From positions 1,798,001-1,862,000 of the forward strand of contig CM066289.1 of NCBI GenBank assembly GCA_033816765.1: a DNA stretch of 64,000 bases, read 5' to 3'. Each line of letters begins with the position of its first letter. The first letter of the stretch is position 1. This document shows positions 1-10,444 of this stretch, one piece after another. Below the pieces are notes generated by a model that had not been told where the DNA came from, did not search any database, and saw only the letters and a list, made by a program, of their open reading frames with translations. This DNA is from Nothopassalora personata. Its lineage: Eukaryota; Ascomycota; Dothideomycetes; Mycosphaerellales; Mycosphaerellaceae. Position numbers and translations under genes: made by a program.

Positions 1-115
1 CGAGCTCACTCCACACCCATTGCACCAGGAATGAACCCAATAGTATACTCCTGCCCTGCAGGTGAATGCAATCTAGTGTGTTGACCTCAACGTTGGTCTT
101 CACCTGTCTGCAACC

Positions 116-517
116 ATGGGGGCACATACTCTCAGCAAGGGCGCATACGAAGCACCATGCAACAAAGTCGTCGACCTGGAGCTTGCTCTCGTAGAGGCGA
201 AGCAAATGCTGCTCAATGTGACGCCTACGTCGAATCCCGCTGCGTCAACAGGAAGTGGTCTGTTTGGTGCCAATGACTTCGGTCAGCCTCAGCATAGCAG
301 CCCTCGACCTCGTTCCGGAAATTCCAATCAGGCCTATGGAGCCCTTGGTGGCGGATTGTTTGGAAACTCTGACCAATCCTATGGAGCTCCCAGTGGTGGC
401 TCGTTTGGACAGTCCAACCAGGGTCATCAAGGTCCTGGTGGTGCTCTTTTTGGGGAATCGGATACTATGATGATGCTGAGGGCATCGATGAAAGATCGCT
501 GGTCTCCTGTGTCTTGA
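116..517 (+). CDS. FG/GLFG-repeat-like low-complexity protein, possibly a terminal exon
   Basis: A 133-codon frame rich in Gly, Ser, Asn and Gln. Four FG-type repeats are visible: GLFGAND near residue 50, GGLFGNSD near 80, GSFGQSNQ near 96 and GALFGESD near 111. GLFG/FG repeats are typical of nucleoporins of the nuclear pore channel, but four repeats in a short frame are not enough to name one. An in-frame stop (TAG at 74-76) precedes the ATG, so this is either a short protein or the last exon of a gene starting left of the window. The ORF ends with TGA before the intergenic region preceding the KDEL-receptor gene. Function not established. Confidence 0.45.
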   Translation: MGAHTLSKGAYEAPCNKVVDLELALVEAKQMLLNVTPTSNPAASTGSGLFGANDFGQPQHSSPRPRSGNSNQAYGALGGGLFGNSDQSYGAPSGGSFGQSNQGHQGPGGALFGESDTMMMLRASMKDRWSPVS

Positions 518-854
518 GATGGACATGTAGCGCGTGGCTTCGACAGTTTTTGGGCTTGATGTTCAATATTGGCCCAGCAGAAGACCGCACCGTGGGATGT
601 AATACCTCCTGAGTCCCTTTGCTTCCCTCAGGGAGACATAGTGCTTATCACGTGCAATGCACATGTTCTGTAGAAGAAAAGGATCCTGCGATGTCGTCAA
701 TAGACTCCGACCCCTGGCGCGTGGACCCTGCGCCGGCTGGCGCGGTACTGATAGATTACTGATACCGCGTGGCAGACTGGAGCTGTTGCCTTTCACACAA
801 CACCTTCGCCTTTGCTACATTAACATGCGCTGACCATCGTTTGATGGTCAGATC
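518..854. other. Intergenic region
   Basis: About 340 bases without a convincing gene. It contains the likely promoter of the downstream KDEL-receptor gene. I see no repeat or RNA gene. Confidence 0.4.
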
Positions 855-2067
855 ATGAGCTTCTCAATGAATATATTCCGCATATTAGGTATGTTGCCTC
901 GACGAGCGGAGATGTTCCAAGACAGTGGGAGCGGTTCTAATCGTTGTTTCCACAGGAGACGTGTCCCACACGGCCTCCAAATGCATCCTGATATGGGCCA
1001 TCCACAACAACAAATCCGCCGAGGGCGTCTCCCTGTTGACGCAGCTCCTCTACATTCTGGTCTTCGGCACGCGATACCTCGACCTCTTCTGGGTGCCGCC
1101 ATGGTACAGCTGGTGGAACTTTGTCCTCAAGATTTTCTACATCGCCAGCAGCGCATATATCGTGTTTCTGATGATGCGCGTGTATGCGAGGACGCGGGAA
1201 AAGGAGTATGCGTGGAAGCTGGCCATGTATAGCTTGGCAGGGAGCTTGGTGGCGAGTCCGGTGGTGTGTCTGTTGTTTGAGGGGTGGCGCCAATTCGCGT
1301 TCGTTGAGGTGAGTATGGGGCGGTGCATGGGGTGACGGGCGACGATTGCGCGGCTGACGGTCATGTCGTAGATCCTCTGGACGTTCAGCATCATCCTCGA
1401 GTCCATGTGCGTCCTGCCGCAACTGCTGCTTCTGCGCCAGACTTCAGTGCCGACCGTCATCGACTCCTTCTATCTGGTGACACTTGGCAGTTACCGCGCG
1501 TTTTACCTGCTGAACTGGGTCGTGCGACTAGCCAGCAGCGAGCACTACTTCGATGCGACGAGTGTCGTCTTCGGCCTCATCCAGACGGCGCTTTACGTTG
1601 ACTTCGCGTGGGTCTACTGGACGAGACAGAGAGTCAAGCTACGAGGAGGCGGCGTTGTGGATAGTGACGACCTCAGCAAGAGCTTCGTCGTAAAGCGCTT
1701 CATCGGACGTCGCGGCAATGCGAGCAACAGCGAGGATGAGGATGACATTGTCGATGAGGACGCGGCGTTGGCGGGACAAGAAAACGGCACAATCAGACCT
1801 TCTGCGAGCCGCACTGGCAGTGGTCGCTGGGGCGCACGAGGCATTTCGGTGTCCGCCGACGATACCCTGCAGGAGCATTTCGACAGCTCTAGCCGCGATG
1901 CAACAATGGTCGACCCATCTCAGTTCGAGGACGACTTCGATGATGATGCGGACGCTCCACCACCGCCAGCGAAGGATACTGCGAAGAAGGATGAGGAGCC
2001 AGGTACTGATGCGGACGACAACGTTGGCAGTAGTGCTGGGGAGTGGCAGGAGAATACTTCCAAGTAG
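855..2067 (+). CDS. ERD2: ER lumen protein-retaining receptor (KDEL/HDEL receptor), extended acidic tail
   Basis: Exons 855-888, 956-1308 and 1372-2067 (360 aa). Both introns are GT-AG (67 and 63 nt). The first is very early, within the hallmark start MNIFRILGD. The seven-helix ERD2 family binds C-terminal HDEL/KDEL signals of escaped ER proteins in the Golgi and returns them by COPI vesicles. The family motifs are clear: SAEGVSLLTQ, LVFGTRYLDLF, ILWTFSIILESMCVLPQ, then VTLGSYRAFYLLNW. The usual family length is about 210-220 residues. Here about 130 extra residues follow the last helix, rich in Asp, Glu, Ser and Pro, with an RRGN basic patch before the acidic run. A Met 12 bases downstream (867) is the more conserved start; 855 is in frame with it. 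Confidence 0.93.
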
Positions 2068-2479
2068 AGAAGTGTGTCTTTTATATGAGCTTTAACAATG
2101 CCGCCCTCTAGTCTCACCAACGGCCATTGCTGCCTGGTAGACAAGGAAGCACAAATCATGACTCACGTGGACAGCGGTCAGACCACGCACGACGATATCC
2201 TCAGCAGTCAATTACGATTAGCTTGACACTGACTACACGGCCATTGAAACCATCACCATCACGACCCACCGGAAGCCACCGAAGTTCGGCGCGCTTTGAG
2301 CCGCAACCCACGTCTACCATGTGTTGCGGGGTTTGGAGCAGCCTTACAAGGTGACGCTTTGCCAGTCATCCCATTCCTGTTGGCTGTCGTTGATCCTTTT
2401 CTCTTATACTGCCATTGACTCACAACACTGCTTCTGATATCGTTTCTAGACTCGTTTCACTACGGACACAGCCGCCGTC
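2068..2479. promoter_or_regulatory. Intergenic region, presumed promoter of the dehydratase gene
   Basis: About 410 bases between two plus-strand genes. It is pyrimidine-rich near 2390-2460. A possible 5' UTR splice acceptor (TTTCTAG) lies at about 2444-2450. No other feature seen. Confidence 0.35.
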
Positions 2480-4288
2480 ATGGACAAGGACAATCTCAGG
2501 AAGCAATTCCAACCACGCCGACCACAAGAAGAGTCTCGATACCTGAGCTTCAAGCACTCACAACCCGGCTCTGGACTGAACAAGTACTCGTCGACCCTCA
2601 CACGTGAACATGACTTCCCCGCTGCCCAAGCAATGCTCTATGCTGCCGGCGTGCCGAACGAGCACCAACTCAAAACCTATCCACAAGTCGGCGTTGCAAG
2701 TGTATGGTGGGAAGGCAACCCATGCAACACACATCTTCTCGACATTGGCAAAGAGGTGAAGCGATGTATAGAGAGCCAAGAGATGCTGGCGTGGCAGTTC
2801 AATACCGTTGGTGTCAGTGATGGCATTGCAATGGGTAGTGAGGGCATGCGATTTTCGTTACAGACAAGAGAGATTATTGCGGATAGTCTGGAGACCGTGA
2901 CCTGTGCGCAGCATCACGACGCGTGTATTGCCATTCCTGGTTGCGACAAGAACATGCCTGGTGTGGTGATGGGAATGGCAAGACACAACAGGCCTTCACT
3001 TATGATCTACGGCGGGTCGATCAACCCTGGCTTCTCGCCACTCCTGCAGAAGCCCATCAACATTGCCACAGTTCTTGAGGCGCATGGAGGATATATCTAC
3101 GACACATTGAGGAACCCGAAAGATCCAAGCCAAACGAAAGAGGAAATCCTTACCGACCTCGAGAAGCACTCCTGCCCAACGCAAGGTGCTTGTGGCGGCA
3201 TGTACACAGCCAACACTATGGCCACCATGATCGAGACAATGGGTCTCTCCCTTCCTGGTTCCTCCTCAACTCCCGCCTCCTCACCTGAAAAAATGCGAGA
3301 ATGCAAAAAAGCCGCTGAAGCGATCAAAATCTGCATGGAGAAGAACATCCGCCCGCGTGACTGCATGACCAAGAAAGCCTTCGAGAATGCCATGGTAATG
3401 ATGATGGCTCTCGGCGGATCCACGAATGGTGTCCTCCATCTTCTCGCAATGGCAGGCACGGCTGAGGTAGAGCTGACCCTCGACGACTTCCAACGCATCT
3501 CCGACAAAATCCCCTTCATCGCCGACATCGCTCCCTCTGGAAAGTATCTCATGGTAGACCTCTACGAGATTGGCGGAATCCCCTCCGTGCATAAACTACT
3601 CATCGCCTCCGGCCTCCTCGACGGCTCTTGCATCACTATAACCGGCAAGACTCTCGCCGAGAACGTGGAATCCTGGCCTTCTCTGAAGCAAGGCCAAGAC
3701 ATGATCCGTCCCCTCACCAACCCCATCAAACCTACCGGACATCTCGAAATCCTTTATGGTAACCTCGCGCCGAACGGAGCCGTGGCAAAAATCACCGGTA
3801 AAGAGGGCATGAAATTTGTAGGGAAGGCGAGAGTCTTCGAAAAAGAACACGAGCTAGACGAAGCCTTGAACAAAGGCCTCATCCCCCGAACCGAAAACCT
3901 CGTCCTCGTAGTCCGATACGAAGGACCTAAAGGCGGACCCGGCATGCCGGAACAACTCAAAGCCTCCGCGGCAATTATGGGCGCCGGCCTCAAAAATGTC
4001 TCGCTCATCACTGATGGAAGGTATTCCGGTGCCTCGCATGGTTTCATTGTGGGACATATCAGCCCTGAGGCTGCTGTTGGTGGACCGATCGCTGTGGTGA
4101 AGGATGGAGATATTATTACGATTGACGCCGATAATAATCGGATAGATTTTGATGTGAGTGAGGAGGAATTGAAGAGGAGGTTGGGAGAGTGGAAGCCGCC
4201 GAGGGCGCCGGTTACGAGGGGTGTTTTGGCGAAGTATGCGAGGCTTGTGGGGGATGCGAGTCAGGGGGCTATGACGGATTTGTGGTAG
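2480..4288 (+). CDS. ILV3: Dihydroxy-acid dehydratase (ILV3/IlvD family), no obvious presequence
   Basis: Intronless, 602 aa. The IlvD/Edd family dehydrates 2,3-dihydroxy-isovalerate and its homologue, the third step of Val/Ile/Leu synthesis, and uses an Fe-S cluster and Mg. The three expected cluster cysteines are present: C82 in GNPCNTH, C155 in PGCDKNMPG and C238 in QGACGGMYTANT. The catalytic serine motif GRYSGASHG is at about 514-522 (S516), and the MMALGGSTNGVLHLLA segment is intact. Fungal ILV3 normally works in mitochondria. The N-terminus here (MDKDNLRKQFQPRRPQEESR) starts acidic and lacks a classic amphipathic presequence, so a cytosolic paralogue or a missed upstream exon is possible. 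Flanking genes suggest no biosynthetic cluster. Confidence 0.92.
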   Translation: MDKDNLRKQFQPRRPQEESRYLSFKHSQPGSGLNKYSSTLTREHDFPAAQAMLYAAGVPNEHQLKTYPQVGVASVWWEGNPCNTHLLDIGKEVKRCIESQEMLAWQFNTVGVSDGIAMGSEGMRFSLQTREIIADSLETVTCAQHHDACIAIPGCDKNMPGVVMGMARHNRPSLMIYGGSINPGFSPLLQKPINIATVLEAHGGYIYDTLRNPKDPSQTKEEILTDLEKHSCPTQGACGGMYTANTMATMIETMGLSLPGSSSTPASSPEKMRECKKAAEAIKICMEKNIRPRDCMTKKAFENAMVMMMALGGSTNGVLHLLAMAGTAEVELTLDDFQRISDKIPFIADIAPSGKYLMVDLYEIGGIPSVHKLLIASGLLDGSCITITGKTLAENVESWPSLKQGQDMIRPLTNPIKPTGHLEILYGNLAPNGAVAKITGKEGMKFVGKARVFEKEHELDEALNKGLIPRTENLVLVVRYEGPKGGPGMPEQLKASAAIMGAGLKNVSLITDGRYSGASHGFIVGHISPEAAVGGPIAVVKDGDIITIDADNNRIDFDVSEEELKRRLGEWKPPRAPVTRGVLAKYARLVGDASQGAMTDLW

Positions 4289-4418
4289 GGTTGGTAGCGA
4301 GCTGGGCATTGGGGGAGATTGGAGGTTGCTTTTTTTGCTTCTCGCGAGATGTGTACATTTTGTCCGCTGGGTTCCGTTTGGATTGCGCCAAAGCGCTTTC
4401 GTCCATTCCCAAGTCAAA

Positions 4419-4814
4419 TCACCTCCACTTCCCACCATCCCCACCACCACCACCACCGTATCCATACCCATGTCCATACCACCAAGGTCGACTCCTATAA
4501 TCATCATAGAAGAAGGGCCTCAAATCGCTCCTGTGCGCCAGGTCCGCAAGCTCGTATCGTCTTGATGTATCAGGTAGCCTTGCCCTCATTGCTCTCTCCC
4601 TTTCATGGTATTGCCGGCAATCTCGGCACCAATGCAAACGGATCACGTTCCGGTTGTGACGGCAGTTGCCGCTGTAGTTGAAGGGCACGTAGCGGGTGTC
4701 GTAGAAGCTTCTTCGATCGTTGATGCGCATCAGTTGGTCGTAGATGCAGGAGCATTCTCGGCCTTGGACGTGACGGGTGTGGCCGCAGGTGTAGTGGTAG
4801 GTTGTTAGGGGCAT
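4419..4814 (-). CDS. Hypothetical Cys/His/Tyr/Arg-rich protein with Gly-rich C-terminus
   Basis: A 131-aa frame starting MPLTTYHYTCGHTRH. It contains CGH and CSC clusters, then CRHNRNVIRLHWCRDC, which gives several Cys/His pairs that could bind zinc. The C-terminus is Tyr/Gly-rich (YGHGYGYGGGGGG). The frame stays open further upstream, but those residues lack a composition bias and the CGH start resembles small fungal cysteine-rich hypotheticals. It is convergent with the dehydratase gene (ending at 4288). No known family is assigned. Confidence 0.5.
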   Translation of the reverse strand: MPLTTYHYTCGHTRHVQGRECSCIYDQLMRINDRRSFYDTRYVPFNYSGNCRHNRNVIRLHWCRDCRQYHERERAMRARLPDTSRRYELADLAHRSDLRPFFYDDYRSRPWWYGHGYGYGGGGGGDGGKWR

Positions 4815-6747
4815 GTGGTGTTTCGTAACAGGTGTTCTATTCTCGGATTTGTTGAGACTTTGTTTGGTTGTTATTGGACGGGGTTGGTGGGTGTGCTTGG
4901 GAGCAGGAATGAGAGGTTTCCTTGGGGGTTGTTCTGTTCGTAGGAGGTACCGAAGGAGAGGTAGCATTAGCAGAACGTCGATGCGGCTATCATATGCTGG
5001 TGATGTACAAAGACAGTGGCTTGCTGGTCGTTGTGCTGGTCCTGATGCTTTGAAGAATGCTGCGACAACAGCGCAGTGTCGACAAAGCGACTGCTGGCTC
5101 TCATCTGTGGGCCTACTGTTTGCATAGTGAAAACGTCTCTCCACATGGCCAGTCGCACCAAGCGTGGCAATTGGTCAGTGAGGCTGGTAGTCTGTATCAA
5201 AGAAGTTGTGACTAGCTGGAAGAGGTCGATACGAGCAGACGTGTCTGGTAGGAGAGGGACATTTCGTGATAGGCGAGTCTTCATAGTTGTGTCAGGTTTC
5301 GTAAGGGAGTGACAATGCCACAAGTAGGAAATGCGCTGTTTTAATACAAACATCCGAGCCGCATCCGTGACAGTGGCTGGCGACAGCTACTGTGCTAGTC
5401 GAAGTGACCGATACAACAGGTCCTGATGCTCGAGTCGAAATGTAGCCTGTTGAGCTGTAAGCAGGATGTCCATAGTCACGAACGGAAGCTCGGTGATTAT
5501 GTCTGCTTCGCAGCTTGATCATAGGTTCCAAAATGTACTTGGCGACTCCTAGCCCGCCAGGACTGATGGTGTGGGCCGTCATAGATTCACTCCAGATGTT
5601 GAGTAATACGACGATAAGTGCACCAAGTACACTGGGAGCTTGAGCATTGTCTAACCAGGTCGTTCACATGAGTGCTCCGGGTCCGCGGTATCACTGGGCA
5701 GGGACAGCCAGTCAAGCACTGATGTGAAAAGTTCAGCCAACTATCGAAGAGTAAACCGCAATGGGTGCCAGGGAGACGTGGAGCAGTCGTGATTGGCTGG
5801 TATCGTCCATTTACACCACATCAATCGTTCGTGGTTATCGGGAAGGCGCACGGCGCCGAAGGACGAAGCGGATAGTATGCAGATCTGCCGAAGGACAGCA
5901 AGGACCTGGAGGAGGCGACAACACGGGTAGAGGTGTTCTCGTGTGACAGAGCGAGTAGATTAGGGGTCGTAAGTGGGCAGTCGGTTCCGAGACGACGTCG
6001 TGTTCGATGCAATACTGAAGAAGAGCGGCGGACGACCTGCCGTAGCCATTTCTTGTTCCAACAAGTCCGAGGTAAATGAAGCGTCCGCGGCATAGTTGAG
6101 CATCAGATTATTGCGCGTGAGAGACCACCTTCGCGGGTCTGCTGACCTCGGTTTTGACGTGCCGCGGACAGAGCCATCTCCCGTCGTCCTGATCCGGGTT
6201 GAGAATGCCAGCCGGCTATGTTTCGAGGCCTGGCCAGCGATCATGACGAAAGCGCTGGCCAGTCAAATCTTCCAAATGATAGCAAACATCTCAAGCAAAC
6301 TGGTAGCGTCAACTCACGGTACTACATGAGAATCTTCATTCCTAGGCCTGAGATGGCCAAGCCTGTACATTGATGGTCTAAGAAGCTCTGCTTTTGAGGT
6401 GTATGTCTTGACTGATGTCGGTTTATGGTCGAGCAGCGGGTAGCTGAAGTGACGTCGGGAATGCCTCGCTTCCGCTGTCAACAGTGCCGATTGAATGGAA
6501 GCTATCCGTTAGTCGGGTAACACACAGCAAGAAGTGCACGCCAAGGCCTGCATCCGCCCGCTGTCACGACTGCCGACGGTAGCTTGCGTGGTTGACAGAC
6601 ACAGTCGACGCGGCGCGCTCTGTGCTTGTACTAAAGGCATCTCCCGCTTATAGGCTGCTTTGGAGATGGTACTTCGGTTGCCTTGAACGTGTCGTGGTTG
6701 TCTCGTGGTGGAGTAGCTTGGTGTGCTGTACTGCCTCCGTTTGTCCT
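4815..6747. other. Long intergenic region
   Basis: About 1.9 kb in which I find only short, mutually overlapping frames on both strands with no recognisable domain and no convincing splice chain. No tRNA or repeat recognised. Confidence 0.4.
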
Positions 6748-7284
6748 TCAACCTTCCTCGAAGCCCTCGTCTGCTCCTCCATCTCCATAGACATCCTCGA
6801 CCGTCGGTATGGTTACATCCCAGTCTTCAACAATGTCACCCTCCACATCGACGATTGCGTCACCTCCTTTGCTGAGCTCATCCTGGCCTGCGAACTTGAA
6901 GGCCACGATATCTCCGTTCTTCAGTCCAATGCCTTGGGGACAGTCTTTGAGCTCGCTCGTGGCGGATTTCGGAGTAGCCGCTGCCTTGCCCTTGCCTTTG
7001 CCAGTGGGGACCTCCTCGGGTATCTCCTTGTCGACGGAGGTGAAGCCAAGCTTCAGATTGTGCCTGTCGACGGCTCTGCCAAGCTTGATGTCATCCGAGT
7101 TCTGCGGTATGTCGTGGCCATTGAGGGTGCCCGTTGGATGTGTCTGCTGGATGGCGTGTAGGAGCAGCTGCCGAACCTCCGACAGCTTCTGTAGCGGCTC
7201 GACCTCAAGCAAGACGGTGGTGCGCTGGTGCTTGAAACGGAGCGTGAGTGTGTGAGGTCGCGGTGTTGCCTGGTTGCTTGCCAT
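6748..7284 (-). CDS. Conserved-looking hypothetical, possible ubiquitin-like (beta-grasp) N-terminal domain
   Basis: 178 aa, intronless, ATG at 7284. The first ~55 residues read as strand-turn-strand-helix (LTLRFKHQRTTVLLEVEPL, then SEVRQLLLHAIQQT, then LNGHDIP). This is the order expected for a ubiquitin-like fold; that is inference from pattern, not a family hit. The middle is Lys/Ala-rich. The C-terminal half (GLKNGDIVAFKFAG, then DVEGDIVEDWDVTIPTVEDVYG) ends in an acidic tail with no terminal GlyGly, so conjugation like ubiquitin is unlikely. It is divergently arranged with the MoaD-type gene at 7733, so the two may share a promoter. Confidence 0.65.
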   Translation of the reverse strand: MASNQATPRPHTLTLRFKHQRTTVLLEVEPLQKLSEVRQLLLHAIQQTHPTGTLNGHDIPQNSDDIKLGRAVDRHNLKLGFTSVDKEIPEEVPTGKGKGKAAATPKSATSELKDCPQGIGLKNGDIVAFKFAGQDELSKGGDAIVDVEGDIVEDWDVTIPTVEDVYGDGGADEGFEEG

Positions 7285-7732
7285 GTTCGTCCTGCGGCGT
7301 GTTCAGCACCGACGCCTTGGATGTTGCTATCACAGGCTACGACGGGCCGTGAAGTGAATGGATGATCATCGTCTCTCGTGGGCGACAACATGAAGATGAA
7401 GCTGGACCACCGCGTGCGTGTCACTTTCGTGTGTCGCCTTTCGGGTGATTCCGCCGTGCATCCTCCTTCACAGCTGAAGTTTGACATGGACCTATCCCTT
7501 TCAGCACCATCCGTGGCCAACAGCACACAGGTATGTCAAAGCATTCACCTCCGACTCTATCGCTTTCCGACCTTCACATGATGTCTTATAGCATGTATTA
7601 CCCGAAGCGCACCTTACCGTGCAGCTGTGGAACCACTTCGGTGTTTAAATATCCTGAACCACACCACTCCCCACCACATGCGTGTCAAAGTAGCAGAGAA
7701 TGTGCATTCACTAACGCATATACGACACAGAC
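7285..7732. promoter_or_regulatory. Divergent promoter region, probably containing a 5' UTR intron
   Basis: About 450 bases between oppositely directed starts at 7284 (minus) and 7733 (plus). A good donor (GTATGT near 7531) and an acceptor (ACACAG just before the plus-strand ATG) suggest a roughly 200-nt leader intron for the plus-strand gene. This is inference. Confidence 0.35.
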
Positions 7733-8026
7733 ATGAGCGGCCCCAAAGCACCTGCCGAGCACTTCACTCTGCTCTACTTCGCAGCTTCAACCTCCTTTAC
7801 TCAGAAAGAGCACGACTTCTTCCCTGCTCCGATGCCCGTGTCTGCCCTGTTCGACAAGCTTGACGAGAAGTACCCGGGCATAAAAGAGAAAGTTTTGTTA
7901 AGCAGTGCCGTGACCGTGAACCTGGACTATGTCGATCTTGAAGAGGAAGCAACCAAGGGCTCCGAGGGACTAAGTATTCAGTCAGGCGATGAAGTTGCTA
8001 TCATACCGCCCGTGAGCTCTGGCTGA
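7733..8026 (+). CDS. Molybdopterin synthase sulfur-carrier (small) subunit, MoaD/MOCS2A type
   Basis: 97 aa, about the usual family length. The ThiS/MoaD beta-grasp protein carries a C-terminal thiocarboxylate that supplies sulfur to molybdopterin. It is activated by the MOCS3/Uba4 E1-like enzyme and pairs with the large subunit (MOCS2B). Supporting segments are FTLLYFAASTSFTQKEHDFF, then VSALFDKLDEKYPGIKEKVL, then AVTVNLDYVDLEEE, and the terminal GDEVAIIPPVSSG. The last two residues are Ser-Gly where the canonical tail is Gly-Gly. A donor-like GTGAGC overlaps the last codons, but the unspliced frame aligns to the end. This is the orthologue type called CnxG in Aspergillus. Confidence 0.82.
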   Translation: MSGPKAPAEHFTLLYFAASTSFTQKEHDFFPAPMPVSALFDKLDEKYPGIKEKVLLSSAVTVNLDYVDLEEEATKGSEGLSIQSGDEVAIIPPVSSG

Positions 8027-9832
8027 TGTTCGTGATGGCGGCTCTCCTCACCTCGGAGCTCCGATCGGGCCTCAGCCTGGCGTGAGCTGATAAATATCAG
8101 GCAGCAGCCACCAAGATAGTGCCTGGCACACAGCGTCCAGCGGAACGGCAGGCTTCACTGCATACAAGACCTGTGCCGATGCCGGCGCAAAGCGATCGAT
8201 GTTCATCATTGGGGTTCAAGCGAGTACATGACCAATCGCTCGAAGGTGGCTCAGCGATGGAGAACGACCACCGGGATTGATATTTACGCATTGTCACTTC
8301 TGTGAACTGGCTCTGTCGATCGAGGTCATGAGCCACGTGGCCGCTTTCTGCGATCAGCCGAGAGAACTACGCACTTACATCCGCCAGACGCGCGAAACAC
8401 TGGCAAGGGATCGGGCGTGCACAACACGTGCTTTTCCAGCCAAGCGGTGTGATTTGACTATCACATCACCGCATTTGCATCAAATTTTCGGACTCTGCGA
8501 CAAGTCTGATATATCTTGTCCACTTCATTGCATTCTTTGTTGGGATCAATGATGAGCACGCGAATAAGTACTCCCATACCTCACGGTGTCTTCGACACGG
8601 GCATAGCTTTCATGTGCGAGGCATCACTCTACCCAACGGTTGTAGGACCTGACCAATAGCCAGATTGGAGCGTGGCTGGAAAGGGAAGCGCCAAGCTTCG
8701 TTGGTGCCTTTTGCACCGTATGTTTGCTGCAATTCTGGAGCACCCCTCGTTGATCATGGCAGCGGTCAAGTACTTGCGATGCCTCCAATCGCCACAAAAG
8801 TTTCTCTATCGAGATAGTAGCGCGCAGTAGAGCCGCGACGAGCCTGTTGACAGCCAGAAATGACAGACTGCAGGCTACTTATGGGCACTCCATAATGCCA
8901 ATACCTCTACCTCCTAGGCTTACCATGCCTCCGAATTCGGATGGCACAAGCCGTCAGGACAGCGTGAACAGTATGAATGACAGCTGAGCAATCACCGACG
9001 TGTTGCGTGCCAAGGGAGCCGTTGACAATACCTACCAAGCCACGTCTAATCTGCTTGTGCCGAGCTGAGAGCTCCCGGAGCAAGAGAGCTTCCTAGCACG
9101 ACCGATCTGCCATTGCGACTCAGCTGCCATGCAAGTTTCAAAATGGATTGGAAAGTCCTGGATTGCTCAGTCTTCTGAAGCATTGCCTAATTGGAAGGAT
9201 GGTTTCATCAGGGTTCTATGAAGAGCTTTGGTTATAACATCCCGGACAAGAGTTCCCGCCCACGTGTGAACAACAACCTTATTTCGACCCACTGCCGGCA
9301 ACCTGGGCAGTGTGCCATCTAGTAGTGGCATGCACAACAATGCCCCTGTAGATCGATGCTATATTAGAGATTGGTCAAATGCTCACTGCATGTTCCAGAC
9401 GGTGAACCTGCGGTCACAATGCGTACGATGCCATTGTCATGACTGGCATGACATATTTTGAGCCGCCAAGATCGCTCCGACGCTAGGATATGTCTTTCCA
9501 CAGCCAGTAGCGGAGTGCAGTCAGCTTGAGTTTGTCTCAGAGACGCAGCCGACGAATCCGTGCGTGTGAAGATTTCCGTCGTCGGCAGCAGGGGCATACT
9601 ATGCCATCCCGCGTCAAAGTCTTCAAAGCAGGTGAACATCACCAGGATCGACGCGCGGGACTAGTATCAGGGAAATTGACAGCTTGGCTCTTCGATGAGC
9701 GCAATGGTATAAAGACCTCTCAAGTCTTCCAAATGATCAACTCATCAGCACAGCACAGCACTTCTCACAACATTCATCCGAATCAACACCAACACAACAC
9801 AGCAAGCCACTCATCATACTTGAATCGTCATT
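8027..9832. other. Long intergenic region
   Basis: About 1.8 kb with only short frames on either strand, none with a domain or a plausible intron chain. It includes the promoter of the secreted-protein gene. Nothing else recognised. Confidence 0.4.
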
Positions 9833-10444
9833 ATGAAGATCATTGCCGTTGCAACCGCTCTCTTCTTGGCACTGTACGCTCAGCCGCATCCTATCGATGA
9901 GAAACTGCACGCTAACAATGCCACTTTCCAGCGCCAGTGCCACGGAACAAGCCAACCAAGGCGAGCAAGGCGAGCTCAGCAGATATGACGGCGGACGAGA
10001 CCGATTAGGTCGCTACGACTACCCTCGTCGCCGGTGGGGTCGTGGCCGCTACGACGGACGATACCCCAACCCAAATGACGGCGGTCGGGACTTTGGCTAC
10101 TCGGACTCCTGCACCTGCAGCCTCAACGGCGTCATCGACGCCGACATTGCCCGTGATGCCTGCGATGAGCTGCGAGCCACTTGGCCTAATCTCAAGTTCG
10201 ATGAGGGCAGTGGCAGTGTAAGTCTTCCCCGAGCGAACTGAGGAATTCGAATGCCAAAAATGGTTGAACTGACGGCGATGTATTGTAGTGTTATGATGAC
10301 GCCGGCACTGGCCTGGAGAACAATGGCTGGGGCGCTGCCTGCCAGAACAATGGTCCTCCACGCGATCAGTTCAACCCTGCATACATCACTAGCACCTGTG
10401 ACTCAAATTCTCCAGATGACTATGACTATGGAAGGTGGTACTAG
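9833..10444 (+). CDS. Small secreted cysteine-rich protein (effector-like candidate)
   Basis: Exons 9833-9873, 9932-10217 and 10289-10444 (160 aa); both introns are GT-AG and phases agree. The start MKIIAVATALFLALASA is a clear signal peptide, so the product should be secreted. An Arg/Tyr/Gly/Asp-rich linker with several RYD motifs follows (residues ~30-70). The C-terminal half contains six cysteines: CTC, DAC, CYDD, AACQ and STCD, which would allow three disulfides. The final residues are YDYGRWY. No family recognised. Size, signal peptide and even cysteine number resemble fungal apoplastic effectors or antimicrobial proteins, but no activity can be read from the sequence. Confidence 0.75.

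Noticed and set aside
4605..5127. Plus-strand frames opposite the Cys-rich hypothetical gene
   Set aside because: They are antisense to a better candidate and encode Val/Ala/Gly-rich sequence without domain features.
6592..7161. Plus-strand 189-codon frame
   Set aside because: Antisense to the ubiquitin-like-fold candidate, which has a proper ATG, composition and divergent partner; this frame has no recognisable domain.
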